Below, piece by piece: positions 21,507-31,966 of a DNA stretch of 64,000 nt; position 1 is the stretch's first letter; each line of letters starts with the position of its first letter. Origin of the DNA: Amanita rubescens (Eukaryota; Basidiomycota; Agaricomycetes; Agaricales; Amanitaceae); NCBI GenBank assembly GCA_015039365.1, contig WION01000035.1, forward strand, positions 1 to 64,000, read 5' to 3'. The notes beneath the pieces are model-generated. The model was not told where the DNA came from. It did no database searches and saw nothing but the letters and a program-made list of their open reading frames with translations. Both the position numbers and the translations under genes were made by a program.

Positions 21507-22853
21507 ATGCCTTACACGCCAATGGAAGCTTTGATTACAGCATGCGTAGGACTATTGGTAGCGTTGATTGGAGCCTTCTTGTCTGCACCAATACGAGCCT
21601 TATGGACAGCCACAACAGGCGCAGAACAAAGAGTGGCAGGGGCGAGAGTAGCGACAGTGATAGGAGAGATAAGGGAAGCATTTAGAGAACCACCCCGACC
21701 TCCCAGACCTCATATGAAGATTGACCCACCTGATGGGAAACCAGAAAAGATAGCACATTGGCTGAGGTCAATGAGAGCATACTTCTCGTTAACAGAAGTG
21801 CTCGACAATGCCCAAACGATAGCAATTGCCCTGCAGAGAATAAAAGGAGGAACGGCGAACAGAGCAGAGAATTGGGCAGGAGTAAAACTACAAGAGTTCA
21901 TGGATTTCCAAGCAGAATTAGTAAGAAAACCACAGGCGGCGCGATACACATGGGCGCAAACAAGACTGGGAGTGGAGGCGGCGGCAGAGGTAGTAGTGGT
22001 GATATCACCCATAGGAGAAATGGTGGTGGCCCCTAGACCAGCGGAACCAGGGCTAGCGGCGTTCACACACCTGCCACCGTTCGACCACTGGGATGACTTC
22101 AAAGCAAAAGCACTGGCCTTCTTCATGACTATGGAAACGAGAGATGAGGCGATCAGACACCTCAGAGAACTGAAACAGGGAAAGAGGCTGGTGGAAGACT
22201 ACATCATCGATTTCAAGAGTTGGGCGCAATTAACGGATTTCAACGAAATAGCCTTGATCGCCCAATTCAAAGGAGGATTGAACCCACCTCTAGGAATGAA
22301 GATAGTGGAGAATGGAGCACCGGGAGACAGAGCGACAGCAGGAGATTTACAGTTATGGTATGATCAAGCCACAGCGTTGGATAAAGCATGGAGAGACGGA
22401 CAGAAACTATATGGAGGAACGATACGACCCCCATTTAGACCGAGATTCACACAAAACATAACGCCAATGCCACAGGAGACAAAACCGACTGCGGCAGCCA
22501 CAGGGGCAATGGTATCAACAGCAACGACTTCGACATCCAGACCGGATCTGAACGCCATGCAGATAGACCGCCGCAGAGGACCAGTCAAGTGCTACAACTG
22601 TAACAGATTCGGACACATATCACGGAACTGCCCAGAACCGAGAAGAGAAAGGAGGGAAGTAAGAGAATGGATGATGAATGCGCCTAAATGTGAGAACTGT
22701 GGAAAATTGGGACATATGACGGAAGCGTGTTGGGGACTGAAGAGAGAAGTAAAGGAGATCAGGGAAGTGACATGGAAAGAAAGGATTGAAGGAGCAACAG
22801 AAGAAGAGAAAGTGGAAATAGCGGCGTTGATGGGTTTTCAGAATGGTCAGTGA
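21507..22853 (+). CDS. gag: Gag of retroelement 1
   Basis: A 448-aa uninterrupted frame. Near the C-terminus are two retroviral-type zinc knuckles (CX2CX4HX4C), [14 protein letters not shown] and [14 protein letters not shown], typical of Gag nucleocapsid; the middle contains a capsid-like stretch ([28 protein letters not shown]). Unusually, residues 8-29 ([22 protein letters not shown]) form a strongly hydrophobic segment that could anchor Gag to a membrane. The stop overlaps pol; the ribosome would enter pol by -1 frameshifting at GGGTTTT (22,832-22,838), five codons before the TGA. Confidence 0.9.
   Translation: MPYTPMEALITACVGLLVALIGAFLSAPIRALWTATTGAEQRVAGARVATVIGEIREAFREPPRPPRPHMKIDPPDGKPEKIAHWLRSMRAYFSLTEVLDNAQTIAIALQRIKGGTANRAENWAGVKLQEFMDFQAELVRKPQAARYTWAQTRLGVEAAAEVVVVISPIGEMVVAPRPAEPGLAAFTHLPPFDHWDDFKAKALAFFMTMETRDEAIRHLRELKQGKRLVEDYIIDFKSWAQLTDFNEIALIAQFKGGLNPPLGMKIVENGAPGDRATAGDLQLWYDQATALDKAWRDGQKLYGGTIRPPFRPRFTQNITPMPQETKPTAAATGAMVSTATTSTSRPDLNAMQIDRRRGPVKCYNCNRFGHISRNCPEPRRERREVREWMMNAPKCENCGKLGHMTEACWGLKREVKEIREVTWKERIEGATEEEKVEIAALMGFQNGQ
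22832..22838 (+). promoter_or_regulatory. -1 frameshift slippery site, gag-pol of retroelement 1
   Basis: In the gag frame the sequence reads ATG GGT TTT CAG, giving the X XXY YYZ heptamer G GGT TTT. A -1 slip continues as TCA GAA TGG TCA GTG in the pol frame without a stop. Confidence 0.7.
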
Positions 22854-24136
22854 GCGCACCTCCAACGATGCTGACCGAAGAACGATATGATACAATCCCT
22901 GATGTACAGTACAAAGATTCAAAGTTAAATATTGAATGCATCATGTATGAACTCAGAGGATTGGAACATAAGTGGAGAAACAAAAAAATAACAACAAAAA
23001 AAGACAGATTGATGACATGGCAAGGACCCTGGATGGTGAGAAGGATATGGGAACAACCAGAAGAGGTGGCTGTGCAAAGTCTAAAACAATGGGTGCATAA
23101 GATGAGGGAAAGAGAAGCGACGGCAGAGACAGTAAATGTGTTGAATGGGATGATGGAAGAGAATGCATTATGGCACTTACAGAATCTGAAACGGAAGGAA
23201 TGTTATGTCCAAGGGAAAGGCAAAAACCAGATGATGGCCAACGGAACAATTACCACCTTAGACACCTTCGAAAGGCTTAAGGTGGAGATACTCACTGACT
23301 CGGGATGCACGGGACCCCGCATTAATGAAAATTTTGCACAAAAACACAACATTAATACATGTCGCCTAGACCGACCCATCCCTGTCTACAACGCTGACGG
23401 TACGCCAAACTTGGGAGGAGCGTTAAAAGAGATGGTGCAACCAAGGGTACAAATTGGGGCTCACCACGAAATCTTTGAATTCGGCGTATCAGCACTTGGA
23501 AAGGTCAACATATTCTTAGGACATGATTGGTTAAAACACCACAACCCAATCATCGACTGGAAAAAAGGCTCACTCCTTATGAAACGCTGCCCAGGTAGCT
23601 GCCACATAGAGAAAGAGAATGAGGGTGGAATAGATACCGAGGGCAACAATGACTCCACCGGTGGAGCACATGAGTGGGAGGAAGGAGACAAGTTGTTGGC
23701 GGTAATGGAAAATGAAGGAATGGGGTGGGGAATAAGAATGCATGCAACCATGGCGACTGAGATAGCGGTAGCGAACCAAATAAAATGTGATGTGGAAGAC
23801 ATCATACCCGCTCACTATTTGAGTCGCCGAGAAGTGTTTGATAAAGAGACATTTGATGAGTTACCAAAGAGAGGAAGATGGGATCACGCGATCGAATTGG
23901 TACCTGGCGCCAAAGCAGTGGACTGCAAAATCTATCCACTCAACAAGGAGGAGCAGGAACAATTAGATGCATTCCTGAAAGACAATTTGGAGACAGGGCG
24001 AATAAGGACAAGTAAATCTCTGATGGCATCACCGTTCTTCTTCATCAAAAAGAAAGATGGGAAATTGAGACCGGTACAAGATTACCGAAAGTTGAACGAG
24101 ATGACAATAAAAAACAGATACCCATTACCACGAGGT
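22839..24136 (+). CDS. pol: Pol of retroelement 1 (protease and start of reverse transcriptase), truncated
   Basis: The -1 frame after the slippery site is open to the break at 24,136. The aspartic protease has its DSG at 23,297-23,305 (LTDSGCTGP) and the later [16 protein letters not shown] block. The reverse transcriptase begins with [20 protein letters not shown] and KNRYPLP, then stops before the catalytic YxDD; the following codons (GLYPPP...) belong to the adjacent element. The remaining RT, RNase H and integrase are missing. Confidence 0.88.
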
Positions 24137-26331
24137 CTTTACCCTCCCCCACTCATTCCTTATGGATTCCTTGCATTCCATGCAGAAGTTCCATGGAATC
24201 CACGTGGATTCCTTGCAATTTCAAGATGGTCCAAATGGCCCAGAACACACTAAAAAAAGTGCATGGAATCCATGCATATTCCATGGAATTTCAGGAATTT
24301 GCCTGGAACGGGAGTGACTAGTGACAAGGAATCCACATGGACTCCATGGACTCCATGTGGATTCCAGGTACATTTCTGCCTGGTTTGCATAATGCTGACA
24401 TACAAGGACTTTCAGCACAAGGAGTCCTCAGGAGTCCACATGGACTCCTGATTCCCATGGTCATGTGACAGGCCACTTGGTCTGTGCGCCAGCCTACAGG
24501 TATATAAGGAGAGGGCATGTACCACATATCCCCCAGCTTCCCCTCCTGAAGGGAGGGGAGTGATAAGATTAGATAGATAGATAGATAGTGATTAGATATA
24601 TGTACATCTCATAGGTAAGCTTAGGTAAGCTTAAGTAGCAGTATGATGATGTAGATAAGATAAGATCACAGATAAGATAATATGATTTCCTTTTATAGAA
24701 TTTGTGACAACATGAGGTGTGTGACATGTAAATGTGACTGTGACAAAAAAAGATGCACCTAGATTGTGTGATTCAGAATATACAAGAATGACGGTGCCAA
24801 ACAATGTCAAACATGAGATATTTGCAAAACACTTTTTCAGATGTGACAGAAAATTGAAAAAATCCAAAAAATTGTCAAAAATCCAAAAACATTATGTGAT
24901 CACATCTCTGCAAGAATTGCAGTGCAAAACACAACCAAACACAAGATATTTTCAAAATACTGTTTTGGTGGGAATGGTGGCTGTTACAGTAATGGACTCC
25001 TACATTACACAATCATGCTTGGCAGATAAGCCTCCTCATTCATCATGCCTATCCTTGCTTACTCTACCTTGATTACTTTGCTGACACATGCATTGTTACA
25101 TATGTAGCTGTGGTCAGCAATCTGATATGTAGTGGGGTGTACACAACTTTACTGTATTTATTTCTGCAACACAATCAGGACCTAGCCTACTCCTTTGCAA
25201 CTTTGTAGTTGTTTCCCCCATTTGACTGGTGTGTTTGCAAGATGCTGTACCTACTAAGCTTCCACACTAGAACCATCTGGCAAATCAATGGTTTAGTCAA
25301 CAAGTGATACAATGAGACAGACTAGGGCTATGTAAGACTAGTATGGATACATATATTGAAAGAACACCTCAAGTTTGCAATAGTGCCCCTTAGACAGTCA
25401 GACAGTCAGACATAATGTGTCAGCAGCTATCAGTCAATCAGACAATCAGAAAATCAGACAAGTTATGGAGTAGTGTATCTCAGATGATTAGGCAGTCAGA
25501 CAACCAGTATGTCAGACAGAATCAGATGCAATCAGACTTTTGCTGTGTTAGCTGATGGTCATCCAGTAGGTCACTTCTGTACTACTGATTTGAACTGAGA
25601 TCCTTAAAGTCTGCTTAGATGCCCAGCCTTTCAGCTAACAGATGTGGTTGCTGGAGGTATGCATAAGCTGGTAGGTGTGAGAGGGAGGTGGCAGGTGATT
25701 GCAAGTGGTTCTCTGTGATGGTAATGAGGTAGACATTGATAACTTGAATTGCTGGCATGTCAGCCACCATTAATCACTAGCTGTCAATATTCTGCTAACA
25801 ACTGCTCACCAATGTATGTATCTCCAGATAGTCATCTCCAAACTTCAAACCCCCCCACATGATTACAGAACCCTCATGACAACCTTCTCACATCTATTCA
25901 TGACCTCTGAGGCTCTGCAATGTTATGTCAGGTCATCAGCAACCACTGCCACTGTGCCACACTCCAACTGCCAGTCATAGATGGCAAAATGTCATATAGC
26001 AATAGTCTGTGGCTTTTGAATGGTTAGCTGATACTGATCCAAGGACTATCTTGGTATTTGGACTCTACTATGCATGTCCTAAGATAATAAATCTTATATA
26101 GGTTTGATCTTATGAATTTTCTATATTTTTTGGAATTTTTTCCATATGTGGACTCCATGGATTCCAGACAGTCTACCAGGAATTCAGGTGTAAATCATGT
26201 TTTTGCCTGTTGCCAGGAATGTGCCTGGACTGAGCATGGAATCCTGGTAGAATTTCCACAGAAATTTCCTTTTTGCAAGGAATCCATGGAGTCAGCCAGG
26301 ATCCTGCCAGGAAGTGTGGGGGAGGGTAAAG
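24137..26331. mobile_element. 2.2-kb non-autonomous element with 16-bp terminal inverted repeats
   Basis: The left end ctttaccctcccccac (24,137-24,152) is the exact reverse complement of the right end gtgggggagggtaaag (26,316-26,331). Both ends continue inward with pieces built on attcc-atgg-aatcc. The interior has no supported gene, is CpG-poor, and contains a TATA-bearing module (24,463-24,513), a gata microsatellite (about 24,568-24,588) and a cagacagtca-rich tract (about 25,390-25,530). No target duplication was seen at the borders (cacgaggt versus tactggaa), and the interrupted RT does not resume on the right, so a deletion or rearrangement accompanied its arrival. Superfamily unknown. 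Confidence 0.65.
24463..24513 (+). promoter_or_regulatory. Repeated TATA-bearing module, copy 2
   Basis: catgtgacaggccacttgg to tatataaggaga (TATA box 24,501-24,508) matches 14,610-14,668. It is followed by a purine-rich gaagggaggggag and tgataag, which could be a polypurine tract and LTR start. Confidence 0.4.
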
Positions 26332-26337
26332 TACTGG

Positions 26338-28014
26338 AATGGGGCCACTCAGGAGCAGTCACTTTCAAAGATGTCATTGGTCAAGGGCTTCGGCAAGAAC
26401 TCATTGGAGCGTAATGGGCTGTTGTTCAGGCTCAGCATTGATGCCAGGTGAGACCTTTGCTCTTCAATACCTCATTTGTGGACTGATGTGAATGGCCATT
26501 CAGCATTTTGATGTACCAGGCACATGCTGCAATACACACACCCAGGAGCCGGTTTGCGGGAGAAAATGCCGTGCTACAAGTGCTTTTCTTCAAGCTCACA
26601 TGCCTTCTCTGCAACTGTGTCATTCCTGTATTTGTCTTTGATGGACCCTGCCGCCCTTTGGTGAAGTGCAAGAAGAATGTTGTACAACGATGTGACTGGC
26701 TAGTCAACTACCTCAAGCAACTGATTGCAGCATTTGTTTCCATGTGCACCAGGCCAGTTGTTCAGGTCATTCTAAGTCTGCTGTGCTCACAAACCTTTCA
26801 TGAAGGCTCCGGGGGAAGCGGAGGCTGAGCTTGCTCAGCTGAATGCAAAAGGGATGATTGACACTGTTCTGACTGATGACAGTGATGTGTTTGTGTTTGG
26901 TGCAACACATGTGATTTGTACAAGGTAAGAACTGGCTTTTTGTGGTATCTAGTACCTCACTGATACGTGGTGCCAAGCTTGTCAAAACTTGTGGGCTGAA
27001 ACGACGTCAATGTCACATCCTACACGCTTGACCAAATCAATGCACATCCAAGTATCCTGTTGATACATGAAGGCATGATAATGTATGCACTACTGGCGGG
27101 TGGTGATTATGAACCGGTGAGGCGCGTTAGAGAGTGAAAAAGGACCTACTGAATATATACTTTCCAGGAAGGTCTACTGGGATGCAGTCAGAAGCTAGCA
27201 CACCAAATCGCATGCTACACCGGTCTTGGTTATCAATTAGTTCACGCCTTTGAAACAAAGTCAGAAGATGAGTTCAGTGCTTACCTCGGAGGATGGTGTG
27301 CCCATCTGTGTGACATACTATCGACCGAGGACAAGCTCCTTTTTGGCTGCCACCATGTAGCACTTGCAAAAACCATCCAGGATAGCTTCCCTCCACTCAG
27401 CATACTCAAAAATTATGTAAAGCCTGTCACCTCGTGGTCAGCCAAAGACACACCTGCACCCGATGTAGCATCATAGACGGTGTGTGTCCCGACTTATGCC
27501 AGATGACAAAGCTTTGTGAACACCTGTTCTCATGGGGCACCAGCACTGGAATAAAAGAGAAACTGTCCAAGCATGTGTGGCCAGGCATTCTCCTGCATCA
27601 CATGCTGAGGGTACGTCAATCATGAATGCAGTCTAGTTTATGGCTCATCAATGGCCACAGGCAAGCCGGCACCAGGATGGCTCATCAGAAAATCCGGGAG
27701 AGTCCTTGGATCTCCTTCGGATCCAGCGATCCTCAATCACCAAGCCCAGAATTCTGATGTATGTGGTCAAGGCATCCACCAGTCCCCTGGCCAAGACTGT
27801 TGAAGAGAGCATCATCGGCATCCACCCTCTGGCTCAGAGTACCCAAAAGGCTTCAAGTTCACTACCACCAACTACAACATTTCCAGTCCCAGCCTGCATT
27901 CTTGCCCATGCATCACCCAAAATGGTCAATCAGTATGAAAACAGTCCTGCAAGGCGAAGAAGATGCAGAACAAAGCAAGCAACCAAAAAGAAGGTATGTG
28001 TGAGTCACCTGTAG
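26338..28014 (+). pseudogene. PIN/XPG-type (GEN1-like) nuclease relic
   Basis: Pieces in order match agaric 'PIN domain-like' proteins of the XPG/GEN1 nuclease group: LRLSIDA (near 26,430), an intron gtgagacc...taccag (about 26,450-26,519), ENAVLQVLFFKL, VIPVFVFDGPCRP, then APGEAEAELAQLNAKG and IDTVLTDDSDVFVFGATHV (26,806-26,925), which contains the acidic metal-binding residues, and GMIMYALLAGGDYEP. Later parts (LFSWGTSTGIKEKLSKHVWPG, KPRILMYVVKA) are C-terminal. Further introns start gtaagaactgg (about 26,926) and gtgaggcgcg (about 27,118). Frame breaks in the first exon and a stop near 27,474 show it is dead. Such nucleases cleave branched DNA. Confidence 0.7.
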
Positions 28015-28493
28015 TTTGTGCACTGCCAGCTGTCTCTGACACTTGTTCTGCACTGTACCAGGTAACAAAATAATCGGGTATGCACGGGGAGCAACATATG
28101 TTTTTTTCTATATTATTTTTACTTTTTCTATGTAAACTACCATGCATGTACAGTAACAGTATTTCTCAGAAATGGTTGAAAATGAAATGCTGATGCTGCC
28201 ATTCAGTGATCGAGGGATCAGGAATAAAAATTGGTTGAACTTTGGCAAGTCTGACTTCACCCAAACTTTCACACTGCCATGCCAAAGGGTCCGAAACAAA
28301 GAGCCGCAGCACTGGCTCGGACGGCATCTAAACCGTACGAGATCCCTCAAAACAGGTCGTTGAAGAAGAAAGGCTCACAGCCATGCTTGCTGAGCCTGGA
28401 GGAAATGAAGGACCTCAGGGACTTGAACCGCGAGGAGTATGGCAAGTCCAAGTGCATGCACAAGCAATATAACCAATATATTAAGAGCAGGGG

Positions 28494-28900
28494 TGTTACA
28501 AATGTATGTCATGGCCTATCTTTTTTCATCTTATCACTTCCGTTATCCCTCCTACGTCATTGTTTGCATATGCATTCCTTCTGGAACATTCATCGTTTAT
28601 CATATGCTGTTTACTTTTATCACATGCATGTTCTTTTCACATGTTAACCGTTTCATTATCACATGCATTCCTACTTACTATATTTGCGTATGTACTTTGT
28701 ACTATATAAGACACGCAAATATACAACTAGACCTCAGTCTAGTTTTAACAGTCAAAATCTGTCTCGTTATCGTCTAAGCTCCCTTGAGGACTTATCCGAT
28801 AACACTCCTATCCTTTGAATGTTCTTAAGTGCTGGAACTCCCTTAAGGAACCTACGGTACCTGATAGGCTTGACTTATCAGTGAATGAACAAACGTAACA
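28494..28900 (+). repeat. Solo LTR of the retroelement A family
   Basis: A 407-bp block from tgttacaaatg to acgtaaca that matches, in opposite orientation, the LTRs at 31,285 and 39,373. It has the TATA box (actatataag, near 28,700) and the cagtctagtttt start signal. It lies inside the recombinase gene. Flanks are agggg and ggggg, so a target duplication is only suggested. It is more diverged than the two A LTRs are from each other. Confidence 0.9.
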
Positions 28901-30515
28901 GGGGGGGAGTTCCTGGCTACCTGCATCAAGCAATGGCATGCAAGCAATGCCGCAGCCCAAGATGGCCATGACAATGATCTACTGGAAAAGGCTTTTGACA
29001 AGCCTCCCAATAAACTATCAACCATCGCAATTGAGTGGTTCCTGGCGCAGAAATGCTTCAAAGAGGAGTGCAGGGAGAGCACCGCGATGGCAATATACTC
29101 AGCGTTTGCGTGGCACTTGGATAACATGTAAGTCACAACTTGGAACACGTGTAGCTCTATGGACCTGGGAAACTTACCTGCCAACACAATCAGGGATGGT
29201 GATCGCTATGCAGGTCCCTATTCTTGTGATGAGGCAACTGGCGAGGTCAAACGTTGTCCCGCATGTTCGTCTGCTGTCAAATCAATAGTCAAAGCTATCC
29301 GGGTCAAATCAACTGTAAGCAGAGTACGCAACCATGCACTGCCAATGACCATTGAAGACATGACGCACATCATGAGGTGGTCTGAGGCCCACCACCCACA
29401 AGAGTCTCTGTTCCAGTCAGCACATACAGTAGAAGAGGAAGCAGAGATCACAATGCACACCTTTATGCGTGCCTTCATGACAACTGGGTTCACGCTGTGG
29501 ACCAGGTGAGTGTTGGATGGACCTGCCCTAACTACACCGCTGATCGCTTGCGGGTGCCAACAGGTATTTCAAGCTCTGTGAACTGATATCACAGACGACC
29601 CTACAACCTACCGTACTTCCTCATGGACATCCAGAACCGAAAGGGCTGGCTCAAGAAGGCCAACGGTGGCTGGACACGTGAGGATGATGGTCCTCTGGAG
29701 AGTGCATGAGACCAATTTGGAAGAAGCAAACAATGAACACTGACCTTGAATCTTGATTGCACAGGCAGATCCTATAGGATCTACAAACAGGATGTTCAGG
29801 AGATAGACATGTACACACACATTCATGTGTGGAAAAAACATCTTGGCATGCGGTGGTTGGGTCGTGCACTGAATGAAAATGACTATCTGTTCCCATACAT
29901 ATCATCAAACGGCACCCCTGACATGCTCTGGTCCATGTCATACAAGATGTCCCTGAATAAGATATCCAACTTCACACAGGAAGCTGGGTTGACCTGACAC
30001 TACTTGACACATTGCTTCCGGTGAGGCGGTTCACAATACCACTTCATACATGCTCCCATTGGAGAGCGTTGGGCCCTGAACATGATTCATTGGTGGGGCA
30101 GGTGGGCAGGCAGGGAGAAGATTGACACGCTGATGCATTATTTGGTAAACTCGCTGCAGGTAGACGAAAACAGCTTCTGTGACACACTGGATCCCCTCTG
30201 CCTTGACTGAACCAGTAGCTTCATGGGCGAACATCAGCTGATGAAGCAGCCTGTCACCGGAGTTGAGCTGAAAGCATTTGCCAATATGTTGATGGATGCC
30301 ATCAAATCGACCCAAGCTGGCACCTCAGCTGCACAAGCACAGGCTCAGTCACCCCCCGAACACGCTGCGATCCCATCAAGGCAGGGAACCAGCTCCCAAA
30401 AAGCACCAAGCATGGCAGCCAGTACTAGTCACAGTAACAGCTCAGAAGAGTCAGAACCGCACAACCACCTGCCTGATGACTCGATGGTGGGAGCGCTGAC
30501 CGTGACAATTCCCAG

Positions 30516-30915
30516 TGTAACGAGCCAATTCTGGCTATGTTGGAACCGATCTCCAAAGTCTCCCAAAGCTCCCCGAAGCACTCCGAGCCTATACTCGACC
30601 CCGGAGGATGATCGTTTGTGTTCAGATGCATGCACAGGCCTCAGACTCGGTGCAGGAATTATCACATGGTCACCTCGTGCCTCCGTAGTATATATACCAT
30701 TGTGTACATAGTTGTAGTTAGCGAATTATCACCCCATTACTGCTCCGAGTTTGATTCCTTTGGTTCCCTTCATTCCTCGGTGCTTCGGACACCTTCCACT
30801 CGTTCACCTTCACCTTTGGCACTAGGCTCTCTGCCTCCAAGGCACCCCCAGGACTGACCTCTGAAGCCCCTTTGGCCAAACACAGTTCCGCATCAGCCTT
30901 CTTCTGATTGTTTCA
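30516..30915 (+). repeat. 5' LTR of retroelement B
   Basis: Starts tgtaacgagcc, ends near ctgattgtttca; contains tatatatacc (near 30,688). It closely matches 43,259-43,645, with one extra ~13-bp piece near 30,765. The following ctggagcccaccgc could be a tRNA-type primer site. Confidence 0.85.
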
Positions 30916-31284
30916 ACTGGAGCCCACCGCAAGGGGCTCTTAGGTCAGTCCATCGGTCATTCCTTTCACCCAACTGCTGCACAGAAAGCATCGGACAAGT
31001 TCTGGTGTCACTTGGAATCTGCTCTGAGCCACTCCAAGCACTCTGCTGGCCTCCCCATTGCTCAGAGACCATACCCTGCCAACCTTTCTTCATTTATACC
31101 CGCCCTCACTCCTTATGCTGCAGTCACCTTCACCACCCAGCCCCACAGTGCCAGCACAGCATCAGCCGAATAACACCCACATGTGCCACCACTCCCGATC
31201 CAGCTCCGATCAATCAATAGCTTTTGCCCCTGAATCCCTTACCCGATCCACCTCGCTTTCCATCAGAATAGCTCGCTTCGCTTC
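30916..31284 (+). other. Leader of retroelement B (left of the retroelement A insertion)
   Basis: Pro/Ser-rich frames without a recognised domain; the sequence ends in gcttc, the target site duplicated by retroelement A, and continues at 39,795 into gag of element B. Confidence 0.6.
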
Positions 31285-31726
31285 TGTTACGTTTGTTCGT
31301 TCACTGATAAGTCAAGCCTATCAGGTACCGTAGGTTCCTCAAGGGAGTTCCGGCACTTAAGATCGTTCAAAGTATAAGAGTGTTATCGGATAAGTCCTCA
31401 AGGGAACTTAGACGATAACGAGACAGATTTTGACTGTTAAAACTAGACTAAGGTCTAGTCGTATATTTGCGTGATTTATATAGTACAAAGTACATACGTA
31501 AATATGGTAAGTATATATGCATGTGATAATGAAAACGGTTGCATGTGATAATGAAACGGTTGCATGTGATAATGAAACGGTTATCATGTGAAAACGAACA
31601 TACATGTGATAAAGATAGTTGGCATATGATAAACGATGAATGTTCCGGAAGGAACGCATATGCAAATAACGACATAGGAGGGATGATAAGATAAGAAAAG
31701 ATAGGCCATGACGTACGTTTGTAACA
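31285..31726 (-). repeat. 3' LTR of retroelement A
   Basis: 442 bp, tgttac...gtaaca. It carries three copies of a ~21-bp unit (tgcatgtgataatgaaacggt), against two in the other LTR; otherwise I found only one single-base difference. On minus it contains a TATATAA box and the agtctagtttt start region. Confidence 0.95.
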
Positions 31727-31966
31727 TAGCCCTTCTCCTACATACGAAGTCCAATATTCACCGAATATTGAAATAATTTGTGACTACGTGTTACGGTTAT
31801 GTTCGGCGTCGCTGTCATAGGTGTAAGAGTCTTCGTTTCCTTGCCAAGGGTGACGACGGCGACGGCGGTTATCGGTAAGACGTTCTTGAAGAGTCGGTCG
31901 TTCTTCTCGTGTATTGGAAGCAGTCATGGTGGCGACAGGTCGTAATTGTCCTCGTGTCGATTGGCC

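Larger units (their letters stand above)
20906..24136 (+). mobile_element. Retroelement 1: 5' half of a Ty3/gypsy LTR retrotransposon
   Basis: The element begins tgtaatgatgg at 20,906, with a TATA-like tatatata near 21,021 in the putative 5' LTR. Gag (21,507-22,853) and pol (from 22,832) follow on +. Pol breaks off inside the early reverse-transcriptase domain at 24,136, where the CpG-poor element with inverted ends begins; no 3' part or 3' LTR is present. The LTR/leader boundary between 20,906 and 21,506 was not resolved. Unlike flanking repeats, it keeps many CpGs. Confidence 0.85.

Noticed and set aside
25380..25540. CRISPR-like look of the cagacagtca-rich tract
   Set aside because: Units are short and irregular with no spacers, and the genome is eukaryotic; simple-sequence repeat.
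24137..26331. Simple clean insertion of the inverted-end element into retroelement 1
   Set aside because: There is no target duplication and the reverse transcriptase does not resume on the right, so a clean insertion is not supported.
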